Part shown: in pieces, positions 17,803-27,740 of the stretch
How the letters are laid out: every line of letters begins with the position of its first letter
Numbering within the stretch: position 1 is the first letter of the stretch
NCBI RefSeq assembly: GCF_029893805.1
Contig: NZ_JARXYP010000001.1
Coordinates: 62,001-126,000 of the forward strand
DNA from: Streptomyces sp. SAI-135
GTDB taxonomy: Bacteria > Actinomycetota > Actinomycetes > Streptomycetales > Streptomycetaceae
Direction: 5' to 3'
DNA length: 64,000 nucleotides
The notes under the pieces: model-generated
The model's database searches: none
What the model was told of the DNA's origin: nothing
Seen by the model: only the letters and a program-made list of their open reading frames with translations
Program-made: the position numbers and the translations under genes

Positions 17803-18050
17803 AACAGGAGCATAAGCGGCGAACCTCTCGGTCCCTCAACCGCCCGCCTCAACGTTGCGGGACAGCCCTTAGCCGATAAGCCGATAACTAGACCAGCGTG
17901 GTCACCTGAGACTCGCGCAGACGAGCAGCCGCTCCCGCTACCAGCCCACCTCACCCAACCGAGCCCTGAAACGGACGATCACCCACGAGCCGCCCTCTGC
18001 TGAACAGAAACTGCCCAAACTCGGGCTCTGGCACGACTTTTGTGGGGGCA

Positions 18051-18854
18051 TCAGCAGTGGCAGTGCACCCGTACCAAAATCGTGGCGCGGGGCAGCTGCG
18101 ACAGGTAGGCCTCGCTGCCCGGCCATACGGCGGGCCCTGGGGGATCGTGAGGACACGATTCGGGGTCGCAGGATGCGTGCACGGCACTTCGGTCGCTCTC
18201 TCGCCACCAGCCATCGACCGTCAGTACGTCAGTGTCCGGTGGAGACTTCCAGGAGAGCTCACGGATGTAGTCAGCACGGCTGCGGGAGAATCCGATGACG
18301 GGATGCTCCGTATGGAACGGGGAGCCCGGGAAGCCCAATCCAAGACTCCAGGGGTGATCGAGGTATGCCTTGATCAGTGGCTGGGCTCGGTAGGCGGCCA
18401 CCATCCCGTCGTCCCAGGGGCCGCCCGGGAACGCGTGGGGATCATTTCGCCAACGTTCCACGAAGACCTGGAGGGGCAGGGCTGGCGGGTGTACGCCAGA
18501 CAGACGTTGCCACAGGTCCCAGGACGCGGCTGTCGCTCGTTCGGAAGCGGCTTGCGGCCGTGAGAAGTCGAGTAGGGCACGCGGTCCACCGGCACAGACT
18601 CCTGGAACGCTGGGAGCAGGGGTGCCGTCGTATCGGGGCTCGTCGTGGACGAGCCTGGGATCGTCCTCGTATCCGCGGACGACCGCGAATCCCCGACCGT
18701 TGCTGCCACCGAGGATGCGGCGTGAATCCCACATGCCGCGGCCCGGGGGGTTGTCACCGTTCTGGTCGAACGGCGCGAGAGCGGCGGCGAGCGCCCCCTC
18801 GATATCATCCGCGACCCCGGACGGCAGACACACCGTCACTGTCAGGCCGGCCAT
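18051..18854 (-). CDS. Hypothetical protein of 267 residues
   Basis: The natural start is ATG 18854 (MAGLTVTVCLPSG), preceded by GGGGAGGG; the open frame extends upstream without coding character. The sequence is Trp/Pro/Asp rich (FDQNGDNPPGRGMWDSRRIL, FSRSRADYIRELSWKSPPDT) and ends in HCHC after a CDPESCPHDP segment, so metal binding by the C-terminal Cys/His residues is conceivable. No membrane segment. It has the look of actinobacterial single-domain proteins of unknown function that occur in accessory regions. No operon partner. Confidence 0.6.
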   Translation of the reverse strand: MAGLTVTVCLPSGVADDIEGALAAALAPFDQNGDNPPGRGMWDSRRILGGSNGRGFAVVRGYEDDPRLVHDEPRYDGTPAPSVPGVCAGGPRALLDFSRPQAASERATAASWDLWQRLSGVHPPALPLQVFVERWRNDPHAFPGGPWDDGMVAAYRAQPLIKAYLDHPWSLGLGFPGSPFHTEHPVIGFSRSRADYIRELSWKSPPDTDVLTVDGWWRESDRSAVHASCDPESCPHDPPGPAVWPGSEAYLSQLPRATILVRVHCHC

Positions 18855-19085
18855 ACGCCCTCCCCGTTCTGTCGGTGGACAGCATGATCGCACCGAGCGG
18901 CTAGTGGTTGCTGTGGCTGTGAACTGGGGTTTCTCAGTTCCTGTGGGTGATGTTCGCGATGCCCTGGGGGCTCGCGGGGTGTGGAGCTGGGCGGGGTGGT
19001 GTCTGTCTGACCTGCGCATACGCGGATGTGTGCAGGTTGATCGGTCGTGGTGCAGTTTCGGTGGGCTGCTACTTGGCGGGGCGGG

Positions 19086-19361
19086 TCAGGTGGTGTCGGG
19101 GTTGGTGAGGTCGTCTCGGGTAAGGGTGACGCGGGTGGCTTTGCCGGCTTTGCTGGCGGTGGTGGTGGGCGGGGCTACGCGGACGTGGATGAAGTAGACG
19201 CGGACTCCGGTGAGTTCGGTGTACGGGGGCCAGGCGTCGGGGGTGCCGTCGGTGGGCAGTTCGAGGAGCTTGTCGGTGATGTTGTAGATGACGAGGTAGG
19301 CGGTGTGCTGGCCGTAGTCGTGGGCGTACTTGATGATCTGGTGCACGCCTTTGACGAGGTT
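19086..19361 (-). pseudogene. C-terminal fragment of a conserved hypothetical protein
   Basis: The frame encodes VHQIIKYAHDYGQHTAYLVI, then YNITDKLLELPTDGTPDAWP and YFIHVRVAPPTTTAS, ending near 19086. The alternating hydrophobic strand pattern (YLVIYN ... VRVYFIHVRV) suggests the last strands of an alpha/beta domain such as a nuclease-like fold, but I cannot name it. There is no start, and upstream of 19361 the sequence changes to unrelated DNA. Confidence 0.45.
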
Positions 19362-19564
19362 GCTTCGCCTGCCCCAACGCCCTGGTCATGGAACGGCACC
19401 TGCCGGCGCTGCTGTCCCTGGCGGAGGCGTGCCTTGCGCGAGGATCTTCAATGGCGGGACGTCGCCCGGTGGACGGCCCGGTAGTAGCCGTTTCTGCGAC
19501 AGCGGCGGTGGGCGCGGTCAGCTGGTGATCTTCCGGTTCCGGAGGGCTGCCGCGGTGAGGCGCG

Positions 19565-21115
19565 TCATTTTTCGGCTGGGGTGGGGGCTTGGGGGAGGCG
19601 TAGTTGGAAGCATGCTCCGAGGGTTTGGGGGGTGAGGGTGAGGGTGCCTTGGTGGCGGTGGGCCAGGTCGCGGGCGATGGCGAGGCCTAGGCCGGTGCCG
19701 CCGTGGTCGCGGGAGCGGGCGTCGTCGAGGCGGACGAAGCGTTCGAAGATGCGCTCGGCGTCTTCGGGGGGTACGCCTGGTCCGTCGTCGTGCACCCTGA
19801 GGTCGACCCGGTCGTCCTGGTTCCGGACGGTGATCTGGATGCGGTGTGTGGCGTGGCGGGCGGCGTTGTCGATGAGGTTGCGCAGCAGTCGTTCGTATTC
19901 GTCGGGGTTTCCGTGTACGTATGCGGGGGCGGTGCTGTCGCAGGTGAGGGTCAACGGCCGTTCGGTGAGGGGGTATTGCTCGGTCAGTCGGGAGGCGAGG
20001 GCTGTCAGGTCGACGGGGTCGGGGCCGGCTGCGGGGGTGCGGGCGTCGAGGCGGGCGAGGAGCAGCAGGTCCTCGGCGAGGGCTTGGAGGCGGCGGGTCT
20101 GCCGTGCGGCGGTGGTGGCCGCGGCGGGCCAGTCGGTGCGTTCCGGGTAGGCGAGCGCGACTTCCAGGCTGGCGAGCAGCGTGGTCAGGGGGCTGCGCAG
20201 TTCGTGGGCGGCGTCCGCGACGAAGCGACGCTGCCGGGCGGCGGCGTCGTCGAGGCGCTGGAGGGTGGTGTTGATCGTGGTGGCCAGGGCGGCGATCTCG
20301 TCCCGCGTATCGGGGACGGTGACGCGTTCGCGGGGGTCGTTCGCGGTGACCGAGGCGGTGAGGACGCGGATGGCTTCGACCGGCCGCAGCGCGATACGGA
20401 CGGCGAAGTAGGCGACGGCGGCGATCAGTACGAAGCTGACGAGCCCGGCCCGCAGCAGCAGGCGGTCGGTGGCCTCGGTGATGGTCCCGGCGATGTCCTC
20501 GGCTGCGTGCGGGAGCACCACCACATAGACCCGCAGTTGGGCGTCGGCGGCGACACCCAGGGCGGCGAGTGTGTCGCCGCTCAGCTCGTCGGCCCTGACA
20601 TCGTCGTACATGACCTGGTAGGTTCCGCCGTCCTTGCCGAACCGGTCCCCGGGTATGAAGTCGGGGCGCGCCGGCAGGCGCACGGGACGGGTCGTATAGC
20701 CCCAGCCGGGCCCCTCGTCCGATGGGGCGGGCAACTCGGCCTTCGGTGGGGCGGGCAGCACATGGCGGGTGCCGGGATCGAACTCCTCCATGCCTCCGCC
20801 GTAGGCGACGGCGGCGCGTCGGCCGGTCGCGACGATCTCGTACGGCACGGTGCTTCGGCGAGCGGGAACCGCACCCTTCTCCAGCTGATCGACGAGAGCG
20901 AGGAACTGTTGCTCCGTCTGCCCTTGGGTGATCTGTGTGCTCTGGCGGTAGACGTCGTGGTGTACCCACCAGCCGATGCCGGCCAGGATGACGGCGGCGG
21001 CCGATGCGGCGGCCAGGGCCGTGCGGGCTCGTACCGAACGCGGCCACCAGCGGCGTCGCGGCCCGGTCACCTTCACGGTTGGCGACCAGCGGCGTCGCGG
21101 CTCAGTCGCGTTCAC
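19565..21115 (-). CDS. Two-component sensor histidine kinase
   Basis: 516 residues: membrane helix at about 30-50, a 170-residue extracellular sensor region, second helix at about 223-243, a HAMP linker, and a HisKA domain with phosphoacceptor His304 (FVADAAHELRSPLTTLLASL). The ATP-binding domain has the N box (NLIDNAARHA, Asn413/Asn417), DDGPGVPP near 443 and GTGLGLAIA near 473. The protein would autophosphorylate in response to an unknown extracytoplasmic signal and pass phosphate to the response regulator encoded directly upstream. The start ATG at 21115 overlaps the regulator gene by 14 bp. The first 25 residues contain a short Pro-Arg-Arg-Arg-Trp duplication reflected in a DNA repeat. 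Confidence 0.95.
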   Translation of the reverse strand: MNATEPRRRWSPTVKVTGPRRRWWPRSVRARTALAAASAAAVILAGIGWWVHHDVYRQSTQITQGQTEQQFLALVDQLEKGAVPARRSTVPYEIVATGRRAAVAYGGGMEEFDPGTRHVLPAPPKAELPAPSDEGPGWGYTTRPVRLPARPDFIPGDRFGKDGGTYQVMYDDVRADELSGDTLAALGVAADAQLRVYVVVLPHAAEDIAGTITEATDRLLLRAGLVSFVLIAAVAYFAVRIALRPVEAIRVLTASVTANDPRERVTVPDTRDEIAALATTINTTLQRLDDAAARQRRFVADAAHELRSPLTTLLASLEVALAYPERTDWPAAATTAARQTRRLQALAEDLLLLARLDARTPAAGPDPVDLTALASRLTEQYPLTERPLTLTCDSTAPAYVHGNPDEYERLLRNLIDNAARHATHRIQITVRNQDDRVDLRVHDDGPGVPPEDAERIFERFVRLDDARSRDHGGTGLGLAIARDLAHRHQGTLTLTPQTLGACFQLRLPQAPTPAEK

Positions 21116-21782
21116 GGTCGTCCACCAATCGGTAGCCGGTACCCCGCACGGTCTGCAGGGACTGCCGGTGGAAGGCCGCGTCGACCTTCTTGCGCAGTGC
21201 GCTGACGCGCGCCTCCACCAGGTTGGGGTCCATGGCCTCGTCGGGCCAGGCGTGGTACAGGAGGTCCCCTTTGGAGACCGCCTGGCCCGCCCGGCGGGCC
21301 AGCAGTTCCAGGACGGCGAACTCCCTCGGGGTGAGCTCCACCCGGGTACCGCCGCGGCGGCAGACCCGGGCGGCCACGTCCAGGGAGAGGTCGCCCACGG
21401 CGAGGACGGGTGGTGTGACCGTGGCGGCTCGTCTGACCAGGGCCCGCAGCCGTGCGACGAGCACCATGTAGGAGAAGGGCTTGGCCAGGTAGTCGTCGGC
21501 CCCTGTGTCCAGGGCCTCTGCCTGGTCCCACTCCCCGTCCTTGGCGGTGAGCACGAGGATGGGGGTCGCGTTGCCCTCCCGGCGCAACTGGGCGCAGACC
21601 TTGTAGCCGTTGAGTCCGGGCAGCATCAAGTCCAGTACGACCAGGGCGTACTCGCCGGTCCGGGCCATCCACAGCCCCTGCCGGCCGTCGTGGGCGAGGT
21701 CGACGCTGTAGCCCTCGGCGGTCAGACCGGTGCGCAGGGTGTGGGCCAGGTCGAGCTCGTCTTCCACCACCAGAATCCGCAT
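21102..21782 (-). CDS. OmpR/PhoB-type response regulator
   Basis: From ATG 21782 (MRILVVEDELDLAHTL), 226 residues. The receiver domain has the acidic pair at Glu7/Asp8, phosphoacceptor Asp51 (LVVLDLMLPGLNG) and the conserved Lys in LVLTAKDG. The C-terminal winged helix shows RVELTPREFAVLELLARRAG, then a recognition helix (NLVEARVSALRKKVDAAF) and the VRGTGYRL wing. It forms an operon with the histidine kinase downstream (14-bp overlap). The divergent GT39-like gene starts 302 bp away, and that intergenic region contains a direct repeat, GATGTCCG, at about 21909-21926. The sequence cannot tell whether this regulator controls the divergent gene. Confidence 0.95.
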   Translation of the reverse strand: MRILVVEDELDLAHTLRTGLTAEGYSVDLAHDGRQGLWMARTGEYALVVLDLMLPGLNGYKVCAQLRREGNATPILVLTAKDGEWDQAEALDTGADDYLAKPFSYMVLVARLRALVRRAATVTPPVLAVGDLSLDVAARVCRRGGTRVELTPREFAVLELLARRAGQAVSKGDLLYHAWPDEAMDPNLVEARVSALRKKVDAAFHRQSLQTVRGTGYRLVDDRERD

Positions 21783-22083
21783 GGGGTGCAGCCTTGCACA
21801 GCGCCGGGCCGCCTTCCTGATCGGCCGGTCAGGTCGGATCAGCATCGGGTCAACGAGGTCCCGGCACGCTGACGGAGCGTCCTCGCCACTGCTGAAAGGC
21901 CCTGTCGCCGATGTCCGTTCCGATGTCCGTGCCCTTCAGCGGATCGAGGCCGGGATCTGCCTGGCCGTCGCCGCGGCCGCGGCCGCCTTCTGCCTGTGGT
22001 GGATCCACAGACGGGCCTGACTCGACCAGCCGAGCACCTCTGACCCACCCTTACACACTTTTCCGAACGGAGTGCGCTTTGCC

Positions 22084-23595
22084 ATGCCCCCTTCCTCCGC
22101 CACTGAACCCGCTGCGGCCGCTTCCGTTTCCGAAGCCGCCTCGGGCTCCGGCACCGCGCGATGGCAGCGCTTGACCGGCCGCCGCACGGTAGGGCTGGCT
22201 CCGGCGGCCCTGATGCTCGCCCTCGGCCTGTGGGGCATCCAACGCCAGGGCAGCATGGGACGCGACGAGTCCACGACGGTCCAGGTCGCGCACCGCAGCC
22301 TGCCCGACCTGTGGCACATGCTCGGCAACGTCGACGCCGTGCACGGCCTGTACTACCTGCTCATGCACGCCCTGTTCGCCGTCTGGGACGGCGGACTGCT
22401 CGCACTGCGGCTGCCCTCCCTGCTCGCGATGGCACTGGCGGCGTCCGCCGTCGGGCTGACCGGCCGGGCGCTGGCCGGGCCGCAGGTCGGCCTGGCGGCG
22501 GGGTTGTGCTTCCCGCTGCTCCCGGCAGTCCAGATGTACGCGCAGGACGGCCGCTCGTACGCGCTGGTCTGCGCGCTCGTCGCCTGGTCCGGTCACCTGC
22601 TGCTGCGCGCGGTGCGGCGCCCCGGCGCGGTGCGCTGGACGCTGTACGCGGCTGTGTCGGGGCTCGCCTGCGTCCTGCACGAGTTCGCGGTGCTCGCGGT
22701 GGCCGCGCACGGCGTCACGCTCTTCGCGGCCCGGATGCCGCGGGCGCTGTGCTGGTCCTGGGCGCGCGCCGCGTGCTGCGCCGTCCTGCCGATGCTGCCG
22801 CTGGCAGTGATCAGCCAGCAGCAGGACGCCCAGGTCTCCTGGATCGAGCAGCCGAGCATGTCCCAGGTTCTCCTCTTCGGCGGCATAGCGGTCCTCGGAG
22901 CCGTCTGCGCCGGCGGGCCCGCTCCGGCGTTCGGCCGGATCCAGCTGCCGACGTTCGCGCTGCCTTTGCTGGTCCTGCCCTCGCTCACGCTGATAGCGGT
23001 CTCGGTGTGCTTCCCGCTGTACGCGCCGCGGTACACGCTGTACTCCCAGACCGCGCTCGCCCTCACCCTCGGTGCGGCAGTGGACGCGGTGGCGCGCCGT
23101 GCCGTCCGCCGCGGTCCCTCCGCGGTCGGCGAGACCATCGTGCTCGGCGCGACGGCAGTGGCCGCGCTGGTGCCCTTCTGGCTGCCGCTGCGCACCCCTG
23201 AGGTCCACCTTGACGACCCCGCCGGTGCCGCCCGCGCCGTGCGCGAGCTGGCCGAACCAGGCGACGGAGTGCTGTTCATGCCGAGCGGCCGCCGCGAGTC
23301 GAAGCAGTCCCACCCCGGCGACTACCGCGGGCTGAAAGACCTCGCGTTGGACCAGGACCCGGTCTCCTCCGGCACCCTGAACGGCATCGAGCTGCCCGCC
23401 TGGCGCATCCCACCGCGGATGGCGGACACCAACCGGATCATCCTGGTGATCGACACCCACTACCGCACCACCGACAACTCGGAGCAGGGGCGCGTGAAGC
23501 GGGCTTACCTCAAAAAGCACTTCACGGCATGCACCACACGCAATGCCCACGGACTTCGGGTCATTCTCTACGCCCGCTCGGGCCGGTGCTCATAG
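22084..23595 (+). CDS. GT39-like polytopic membrane glycosyltransferase
   Basis: The product (503 residues from ATG 22084, preceded by ACGGAG; a GTG at 22072 is an alternative) has about ten hydrophobic segments. In the first outer loop it has SMGRDESTTVQVAHRS, the Arg-Asp-Glu motif typical of dolichyl- or polyprenyl-phosphate-dependent GT-C enzymes, followed by HGLYYLLMH. A soluble outer tail of about 130 residues ends the protein. GT39-type enzymes transfer sugars from a lipid-phosphate donor to outer-surface acceptors, so a role in cell-envelope or protein glycosylation is likely. The acceptor is unknown. It is divergent from the two-component operon. Confidence 0.8.
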   Translation: MPPSSATEPAAAASVSEAASGSGTARWQRLTGRRTVGLAPAALMLALGLWGIQRQGSMGRDESTTVQVAHRSLPDLWHMLGNVDAVHGLYYLLMHALFAVWDGGLLALRLPSLLAMALAASAVGLTGRALAGPQVGLAAGLCFPLLPAVQMYAQDGRSYALVCALVAWSGHLLLRAVRRPGAVRWTLYAAVSGLACVLHEFAVLAVAAHGVTLFAARMPRALCWSWARAACCAVLPMLPLAVISQQQDAQVSWIEQPSMSQVLLFGGIAVLGAVCAGGPAPAFGRIQLPTFALPLLVLPSLTLIAVSVCFPLYAPRYTLYSQTALALTLGAAVDAVARRAVRRGPSAVGETIVLGATAVAALVPFWLPLRTPEVHLDDPAGAARAVRELAEPGDGVLFMPSGRRESKQSHPGDYRGLKDLALDQDPVSSGTLNGIELPAWRIPPRMADTNRIILVIDTHYRTTDNSEQGRVKRAYLKKHFTACTTRNAHGLRVILYARSGRCS

Positions 23596-23773
23596 GACTG
23601 GATCCGCCGGTCCGCCCAGGGAGCCCTGCCTGCCGTGACGCATGCCCCGGCCCGCTGCTCTCAGGGCTCCTATCGGAATGAGTTCAGGCGTCGCCAGTAG
23701 CTGGTCGATTTCCGGATCGACCGGCGCAGCGGGGTGGCGACCCATTTGCAGATCGTTCAGCAGACGAAACAGC

Positions 23774-24844
23774 AGCGACTACACGCGCACCCTGTTCGAG
23801 TACACGCCCGGCGGCCGGCTAAAGAAGATGACGGGCCCTGACGGCTCGGTGTGGACGTACGGCTATGACCTGCGCGGCCGTCAGACCACCGCGACCGACC
23901 CGGACAAGGGCAAGACCGAAACCACCTACAACGACGCCGACCAGCCGCTGACGGCCACCACCACCCTCAAGGGAGCCTCGCGCACCCTGATCACCGACTA
24001 CGACGAGCTGGGCCGCAAGACGGGCACCTGGGACGGAGTCGAGGACGCTGCCCACCGCCTGACCAAGTTCACCCACGACACCCTGTCCAAGGGACAGCCG
24101 ACGGCCTCGATCCGCTACGTCGGCGGCAGCACCGGCAAGATCTACTCCCAGGTCGTCACCGGCTACGACGCACTCGGCCGCCCTAAGGGCACCAAGACCG
24201 TCATCGCCGCCACCGACCCCCTCGTCGTCGCCGGCGCCCCGCAGACGTTCACCACATCGACGACGTACAACCTCGACGGCACCGTCCAGTCCACCTCAAT
24301 GCCCGCCGTGGCCGGCCTGCCCGCCGAAACCGTCACCAACAGCTACAACGGCCTCGGCATGCTGACCGGCACCGACGGCATGACGGACTACGTCCAGAAC
24401 ATCGGCTACTCGCCCTACGGCGAGATCGAGGAGACCCGCCTCGGCACCTCCACCGGCGCCAAGCAGCTCCAGATCCTCAACCAGTACGAGGACGGCACCC
24501 GCCGCCTCGCCAACACCCACACCGTCGACCAGACCAACACCGGCTACACCAGCGACGTCGACTACGTCTACGACGCCACCGGCAATGTCAAGTCGGTCAC
24601 TCACAAAGCTAACGGCACGGACACCCAGTGCTTTACCTATGACGGCTACCGCCGCCTGACCGAGGCCTGGACCCCGTCCTCCAATGACTGCGCCACCGCC
24701 CGCTCGGCGACCGGCCTCGGCGGCCCCGCCCCGTACTGGACCAGCTGGACCTACAAGCCCGGCGGCCTGCGGGACACCCAGACCGAGCACAAGGCCACGG
24801 GCGACACAAAGAGCAGCTATCCCAACCTCACGCCTCCCGGGTAA
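23774..24844 (+). pseudogene. RHS/YD-repeat protein fragment
   Basis: The frame contains repeated YD-type motifs: YTPGGRLKKMTGPDGSVWTY, YDLRGRQTTATDPDKGKTET, YDELGRKTGTW, YDALGRPKGTK, YDATGNVKSV and YDGYRRLTEAWT. RHS cores form large shells around C-terminal toxin domains. Here neither the N-terminal secretion part nor the C-terminal toxin domain is present. The fragment begins at an unrelated junction near 23770 and ends at the ISL3 remnant. Bases 23596-23773 show no gene I can name; the minus strand there has a coding-like frame (LFRLLNDLQMGRHPAAPVD) of unknown origin. Confidence 0.85.
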
Positions 24845-25196
24845 CCCCCCGAACACGTCTCCGCCAGCAGTGAGGTTCGCACCCGCGCCTCCGGCTGCGG
24901 CCACCCCACCGCCGACAAGGGCGCTTCCCCCGGATGCACCGCCAGCCTTAAGCGGCCGGGCCCGCCCAGGGGATCTGCCGGGGCCCGGCCGCTGGGCACG
25001 TGGTGATCCGGCGCCGGCGGGAGCAGGTCGGTGGGGCAGCGCCGCCAGCGTCCAGTCCGGGCCTCGGGAATGGCCCAGATCCGGCGGGATGCCGGCAGAA
25101 GGCTGGCCGAGGGATGGTTCGCCCGTTCGGCGCAGACTGGCGGGGCGTGGGTGGGGCATTCGATGGTCACCCCCCAGAGACGTGCCTCCTTCTCGC

Positions 25197-26137
25197 GCCT
25201 TCTGGGGGCGGCGGCTGTGGCCGGGTTCCAGCAGCGCGTGGACCGTGGCGTGCCGGGCCCGGACGCGGTTGGCGAACCGCTCGCTCCGCCATAGCGAGTC
25301 CTCCTTCTCCTCGGGCGGCGCCGGTTCGTCGGCTTTCGCCCCGCGATCGGGGACCAGGACGCGATGGCACTGGCGGTGGCGGGCGACAGCCCGCTCGGCG
25401 GCCTGGCCGAGGTTGTGCCACAAGTGCCAGCGGTCGGCGACCTGCGTCGCCTGGGGTGCTCCGGCTGTGGCGCCTTCCGCGAAGAACGGGGCGCGGTCCC
25501 GGCAGACGATCTCGATCCCGGGGCGCTTCTCCAGCCATGCGGCCAGGCTGGACGCTTCCCGGTCAGGCAGCAGATCCACCGGTCGACGGGTCTCAACGTC
25601 GACGAGCACCGTGCAGTAGACCCGTCCTTTGCGTGTGGCGTACTCATCAACACCAACCGCCCGCGGAGCCGGGACTTCAGGTTCGGGCAATGCATCGAGC
25701 AGCCGCAGCACCGCGCTGCGGCTGATGGACACCCCGAAGGCCCGTGCCATCCGGGCGCCGGCTCGGCCGGCGAGGGCGAGACCCACTGCGGCGAGAGTCG
25801 ACCGCAACCGCTCCGTCCACCTGCTGTGCCGCAGGGTCAGTCCCGGCATCTGCTCAGCGAACGTCCGCTGAGCACACGAAGTCTGCGGACAGAAGAACCG
25901 CCGGACTCGCAGTCGGAGGACCACGAGACGTCCCCCACTGGGCATATCCGCAGGAAACCGCAGGTAAGAGCTGTGCACCCGGGTCGACCCGCTCCCGCAG
26001 TCCGGGCATGCCGCCCCGGCCGCCGTACTGCAGACGTCGATGCGTATCGCCTCGTGGCTCACGTCCAGCGACAGCACCGACACGTCCGCGATTGACGGTA
26101 ACAGCAGGTCCTCCAGACGGGGCGACGTCTCTTCCAC
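25197..26137 (-). pseudogene. ISL3-family transposase, frameshifted and truncated
   Basis: From GTG 26137 the product begins VEETSPRLEDLLLPSIADV, has a zinc-binding CPDCGSGSTRVHSSYLR domain and second Cys pair (FFCPQTSCAQRTF), then a catalytic region with GVDEYATRKGRVYCTV and VCRDRAPFFAEGA, and AQVADRWHLWHNL. These are standard ISL3 landmarks. Near 25200 the frame shifts (after GHSRRPQ), and the expected C-terminal half with the catalytic Glu is not recognisable. The DNA from 24845 to 25200 has an open minus-strand frame with no identifiable domain. It interrupts or abuts the RHS fragment. Confidence 0.8.
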
Positions 26138-26412
26138 GACACTGCACTGTCGGCCACACCAAGATCGGCCCAGGTCATTTTCAGGCAACTTCCCGGGGCC
26201 TGATCGGAGCGTCAGCCGTCACTCGGCGTGCGCGCATCACGGAATGCGAGCCAGAACCCGTCGGGCGACAGCACTTGTGCACGGGTTCCGGAGGCAGTTG
26301 GCGATCATCCAGTCCGGAGATGTTCACGAGTTTGGACGGCGCCACCGAGCTGCCGTGGCGTTGCCTGAACAATTCGCTGTTGCAGGGGGTGCCGTGTTCG
26401 TAAGGTTCCGGC

Positions 26413-26584
26413 ATGGCGGATGATGAGTGTGAGCAGGCCGTGCAGGCTGCCATCGATGGAAAGATCCGGCTTCTCGATCCTGAGGTGCGAGCTGTCCCGG
26501 CCCGGGTCCTGGAGCTCCTGGACCCGGAGTTCATCGAGTTCGGGGCTTCTGGACGCCGGTGGGATGTGGAATCGGTCCTCACGG
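26413..26584 (+). pseudogene. NTF2/DUF4440-like protein, N-terminal fragment
   Basis: From ATG 26413 the frame reads MADDECEQAVQAAIDGKIRL, LDPEVRAVPARVLELLDPEF, IEFGASGRRWD. The pattern 'aE..Ll.pEvr..p..v.eLLhpdF.EfGaSGr.wdr' fits small cone-shaped NTF2-like proteins (DUF4440). It stops being coding at about 26584, where the IS4-type remnant begins, so about half of the domain is lost. Bases 26190-26412 to its left show no gene I can identify. Confidence 0.55.
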
Positions 26585-27068
26585 TGACGAGTGGCCGCGG
26601 CCGTTTCCGGGACGGCCGAAGGCAGCCTCGTTCGCTGGGCTGTCGGCCACGTCCCAGCAGGTGCCGTCCACTGCCAGCAGCCGCAGCCCCCGCCAGAAAC
26701 ACCCTGGTGTGACCTCGGTGCCCATCGGTTTCGCAGTCGTGGCAAACAGCACCCGCAGCGGCTCCGATCCCAGCCGCTGACGGGCGGGAAACAGCGACGA
26801 CTTCGCAGGGATGCGCCACTCGTCCAACAGCCCCTGGCCCCGCAAACCCTCGACCAAGATGCCGCATCACATCCAGGTACGGCGCCGGCGAGAACAGGGG
26901 AAGAGCGAGCACGAAATACACCACCAGCCTGGCCGGCAACAGACGTCTGCGCTGCTCGCCACGACCACATGCGGCCACTACACGATCTACCAACCCAGGC
27001 CGATACACCCAGGTCAGCAGCCCCAGCCCCGATAACTCGCCGACATCCGCACCACCCCCGGGAAGCAC
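26585..27068 (-). pseudogene. IS4-family transposase, N-terminal remnant
   Basis: The first phase reads LTWVYRPGLVDRVVAACGRG, then QRRRLLPARLVVYFVLAL and SPAPYLDVMRHL. A frameshift follows, and a second phase reads VEGLRGQGLLDEWRIPAKSS, GSEPLRVLFATTA, and LRLLAVDGTCWDVADSPANE with the first catalytic Asp. The gene is cut at about 26590. A nearly identical stretch forms the C-terminal part of the chimeric gene at 29439-30296. The left boundary lies against the NTF2-like fragment, which it probably truncated. Confidence 0.75.
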
Positions 27069-27126
27069 TACGCAGCAGCGTACGCCCGCAGCTAAAACAA
27101 CGGCATTGACTCTAGAAGCCCTGCCG

Positions 27127-27519
27127 TCAGGCGGTCAGCTGCCGGAGCATTTCGGCTGTATCGTGCAGGTTAGTCATGTGGATGAAATGGCCATCTTTGA
27201 TCTGATAAATGGCATATTCGACGATCTCGAAGGAGGCTCCCGAAGGGGGGACGCCGAGCCATTCCTTTGCCGGAGTTCCGGTGTTAATTGCGCGTACCGC
27301 GATGCGGTCGCGGTCGATCAGCAGTTCCTTAAGATCCCAGTGAATATCCGGAACGGCGTCGACGGTCTGCCTCATGACGGTGACGACGTCATGCCGGGTT
27401 GCAGCTTCGCCGTTGAGCAACACTTGGTCACTAATGAACTCGTGCATGCTGTCGAAGTCATAAGCGTTGAGTGCTGCGCCATAGCGCATGTACCAGGAGC
27501 GCAAATCGATTTCCAACAT
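27127..27519 (-). CDS. SnoaL-like polyketide cyclase/ester cyclase fold protein
   Basis: The start is ATG 27519, behind GAAGGAGAG; the longer frame upstream has no coding character. The 130-residue product shows the cone-shaped NTF2/SnoaL layout: [20 protein letters not shown] at the start, [11 protein letters not shown], then [20 protein letters not shown] (the typical 'aFPDl.w.ie.liaegd' strand), and a final [17 protein letters not shown]. SnoaL-type proteins catalyse ring closure or act in small-molecule turnover; many have unknown substrates. No other polyketide gene is near. Function beyond the fold is not supported. Confidence 0.75.
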   Translation of the reverse strand: MLEIDLRSWYMRYGAALNAYDFDSMHEFISDQVLLNGEAATRHDVVTVMRQTVDAVPDIHWDLKELLIDRDRIAVRAINTGTPAKEWLGVPPSGASFEIVEYAIYQIKDGHFIHMTNLHDTAEMLRQLTA

Positions 27520-27740
27520 TAATGGCTCTCCTTCGATGCCGCTGTGCTGTGGAAGCGTATGCGACGGTGGGGACGGGCGTACGGTTGTTTCCGAGCTCAT
27601 CATTAGGAACGCGAGTGAGGGGCATTGCGTGCAGCGACATCTGCACTGTGGTGATTCCCAGCACTCCTCGGGTACGGGGGCGGACACCTTGATCCAGGAC
27701 CCTCCCGAACGACATTGAGTTCCATGCAGGGTTTAAGAGA

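Noticed and set aside
21888..22017. Possible small membrane peptide ending in FCLWWIHRRA upstream of the GT39-like gene
   Set aside because: A hydrophobic stretch is present on the plus strand, but there is no proper start codon or ribosome site in that phase.
22051..23550. Minus-strand frame of 499 codons opposite the GT39-like gene
   Set aside because: Gln/Arg/Gly-rich shadow; the plus strand has membrane helices and the RDE motif.
24296..25197. Continuation of the ISL3 frame for another 300 codons
   Set aside because: After the frameshift near 25200 the frame runs antisense to the RHS fragment and loses any transposase motif.
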